Part shown: in pieces, positions 63,376-64,000 of the stretch | Layout of the letters: every line of letters starts with the position of its first letter | How positions within the stretch are numbered: position 1 is the first letter of the stretch | NCBI GenBank assembly: GCA_036785705.1 | Contig: JAWUZG010000159.1 | Span: forward strand, 3,038,001 to 3,102,000 | Source: Acanthornis magna | Lineage: Eukaryota; Chordata; Aves; Passeriformes; Acanthizidae | Direction: 5' to 3' | Length of the DNA: 64,000 bases | Position numbers and translations under genes: made by a program | The notes under the pieces: model-generated | What the model was told of the DNA's origin: nothing | The model's input: only the letters and a program-made list of their open reading frames with translations | Databases searched by the model: none

Positions 63376-64000
63376 AATGTAAGGTCTTTGCAGGAGGAAT
63401 CAATAGTGATGCGAGCAATGAGTTAAACTTTCCCGGCAGCTGTGTGAGCTGCATTTTTATAAGATCGTTTGGAAAAAATCATTGAATAGGAGGGGAAAGT
63501 GGGTTAATTTCTTATTGAACATACTCAAATAGTTATGGACTGATTAAACAAATTGTCCAAGGGAACAAGGTGGTACAACAGTCCTACCACATATTAAGAC
63601 CACATTTGCTCAGTTCAGCAGCGCAGACATCCTTTGTTCTTAATTAAGTTAAAATTAATAGGATGTGGCATTGAAACGACTCTATTAATTAGCTCCTCGG
63701 AGTTCTGATCAAAAGTAGGGGTCTGCTGAGCCAAATGTCATCCTGCATCAAAGTGCTCGTGGCAGATCTGCAGCAGGTCCTGCTCCCAGGTGTGGGTGAA
63801 GCTGGCAAGTTGATGAACCCCTTTTTTCAAAGTTAAAGAAGGAAGGAAATGAGATGGCTAAGGGGTGAGATTGCTCCTCCTCTGCTGCCTGACACCTCCC
63901 AGAGCCCTGAGAGCAGAGGCAAGGCAGCAGCACCAGGCTGAGCCCGGCAGGAGGGAGCAGCAGCAGGGCTGAGCTGCCCAGCAGCAGAAGGCAACAGGGA

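Larger units (their letters stand above)
17255..64000 (-). other. NTSR1: NTSR1 transcription unit, 3' part (partial gene)
   Basis: Neurotensin receptor 1 is a plasma-membrane class A GPCR that binds the peptide neurotensin and signals mainly through Gq. Seen here on the minus strand are three coding exons in the order TM5-ICL3, TM6, TM7-tail, all joined by GT-AG introns whose split codons fit. The first coding exon (N-terminus to TM4 in known NTSR1 genes) was not recognised in any frame above 34177, so the gene is cut by the right edge. The left limit is an inference from the most distal candidate polyadenylation signal; a shorter transcript ending near 20.49 or 19.72 kb is also possible. Gene identity is strong because the tail and ICL3 are receptor-1-like; NTSR2 is unlikely. 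Confidence 0.85.
34178..64000 (-). other. NTSR1: NTSR1 intron 1 (incomplete; runs off the right edge)
   Basis: The acceptor at 34178 is well formed (TCTCCCCACAG). Everything to the right lacks a recognisable exon encoding TM1-TM4, so this is read as intron 1, at least 29.8 kb. The contents seen are a 40-bp poly(A) tract, A-rich tracts at 37346-37393 and 43298-43406, an LTR-like element near 37702-38293, a solo LTR at 49990-50411, CR1 fragments near 43.7, 53.2 and 58.8 kb, and tandem duplications near 45.2 and 56.9 kb. Open frames here of up to 247 codons show no recognisable domain. Part of the stretch could belong to an unannotated upstream transcript; the sequence alone cannot exclude that. 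Confidence 0.7.

Noticed and set aside
63880..64000. GCAGCAG-rich right edge as a promoter or first exon
   Set aside because: Short CAG/GCAG-rich sequence with no clear CpG island, start codon context or splice donor that I can support.
1..64000. CRISPR arrays, operons, tRNA or rRNA genes
   Set aside because: None seen. The regular repeats present are two-copy duplications or homopolymer tracts, and the genome is vertebrate.

Overview
This is vertebrate nuclear DNA, almost certainly from a bird. It holds the 3' part of one recognisable protein-coding gene, many short CR1 LINE fragments of the avian type, a few LTR-like elements, homopolymer and AT-rich tracts, and large non-coding gaps. There are no operons, CRISPR arrays or prokaryotic gene arrangements. 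I cannot identify the species.

The gene is NTSR1, the neurotensin receptor 1 (a class A GPCR), on the minus strand. Three coding exons can be placed to the base with consensus GT-AG junctions and compatible phases. Exon 2 is 34177-33976 (TM5 and third intracellular loop), exon 3 is 23755-23665 (TM6) and the last coding exon is 21321-21072 (TM7, helix 8, C-terminal tail and stop). They encode 180 residues. The first coding exon (N-terminus to TM4) was not found, so intron 1 fills 34178-64000 and continues past the right edge. Three possible 3' ends were seen at about 20.5, 19.7 and 17.25 kb; the last follows an AT-rich block that looks like a 3' UTR.

Layout: 1-17254 is downstream flank with repeats, including a 150-bp local duplication and a CR1 whose 5' part appears inverted. 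17255-21071 is the likely 3' UTR interval. Then come the last coding exon, intron 3 (2.3 kb), exon 3, intron 2 (10.2 kb), exon 2, and at least 29.8 kb of intron 1. Intron 1 carries an LTR with an attached flank and one of two related solo LTRs; the other solo LTR copy starts just 3' of exon 2, in intron 2.

I found no convincing previously undescribed biological system. The points most worth a second look are the twin-priming-like CR1 structure, the matched solo LTRs with 7-bp terminal inverted repeats, four young-looking local duplications, the possible distal NTSR1 3' end, and apparent NTSR1 protein differences in extracellular loop 3 and at a palmitoylation cysteine.
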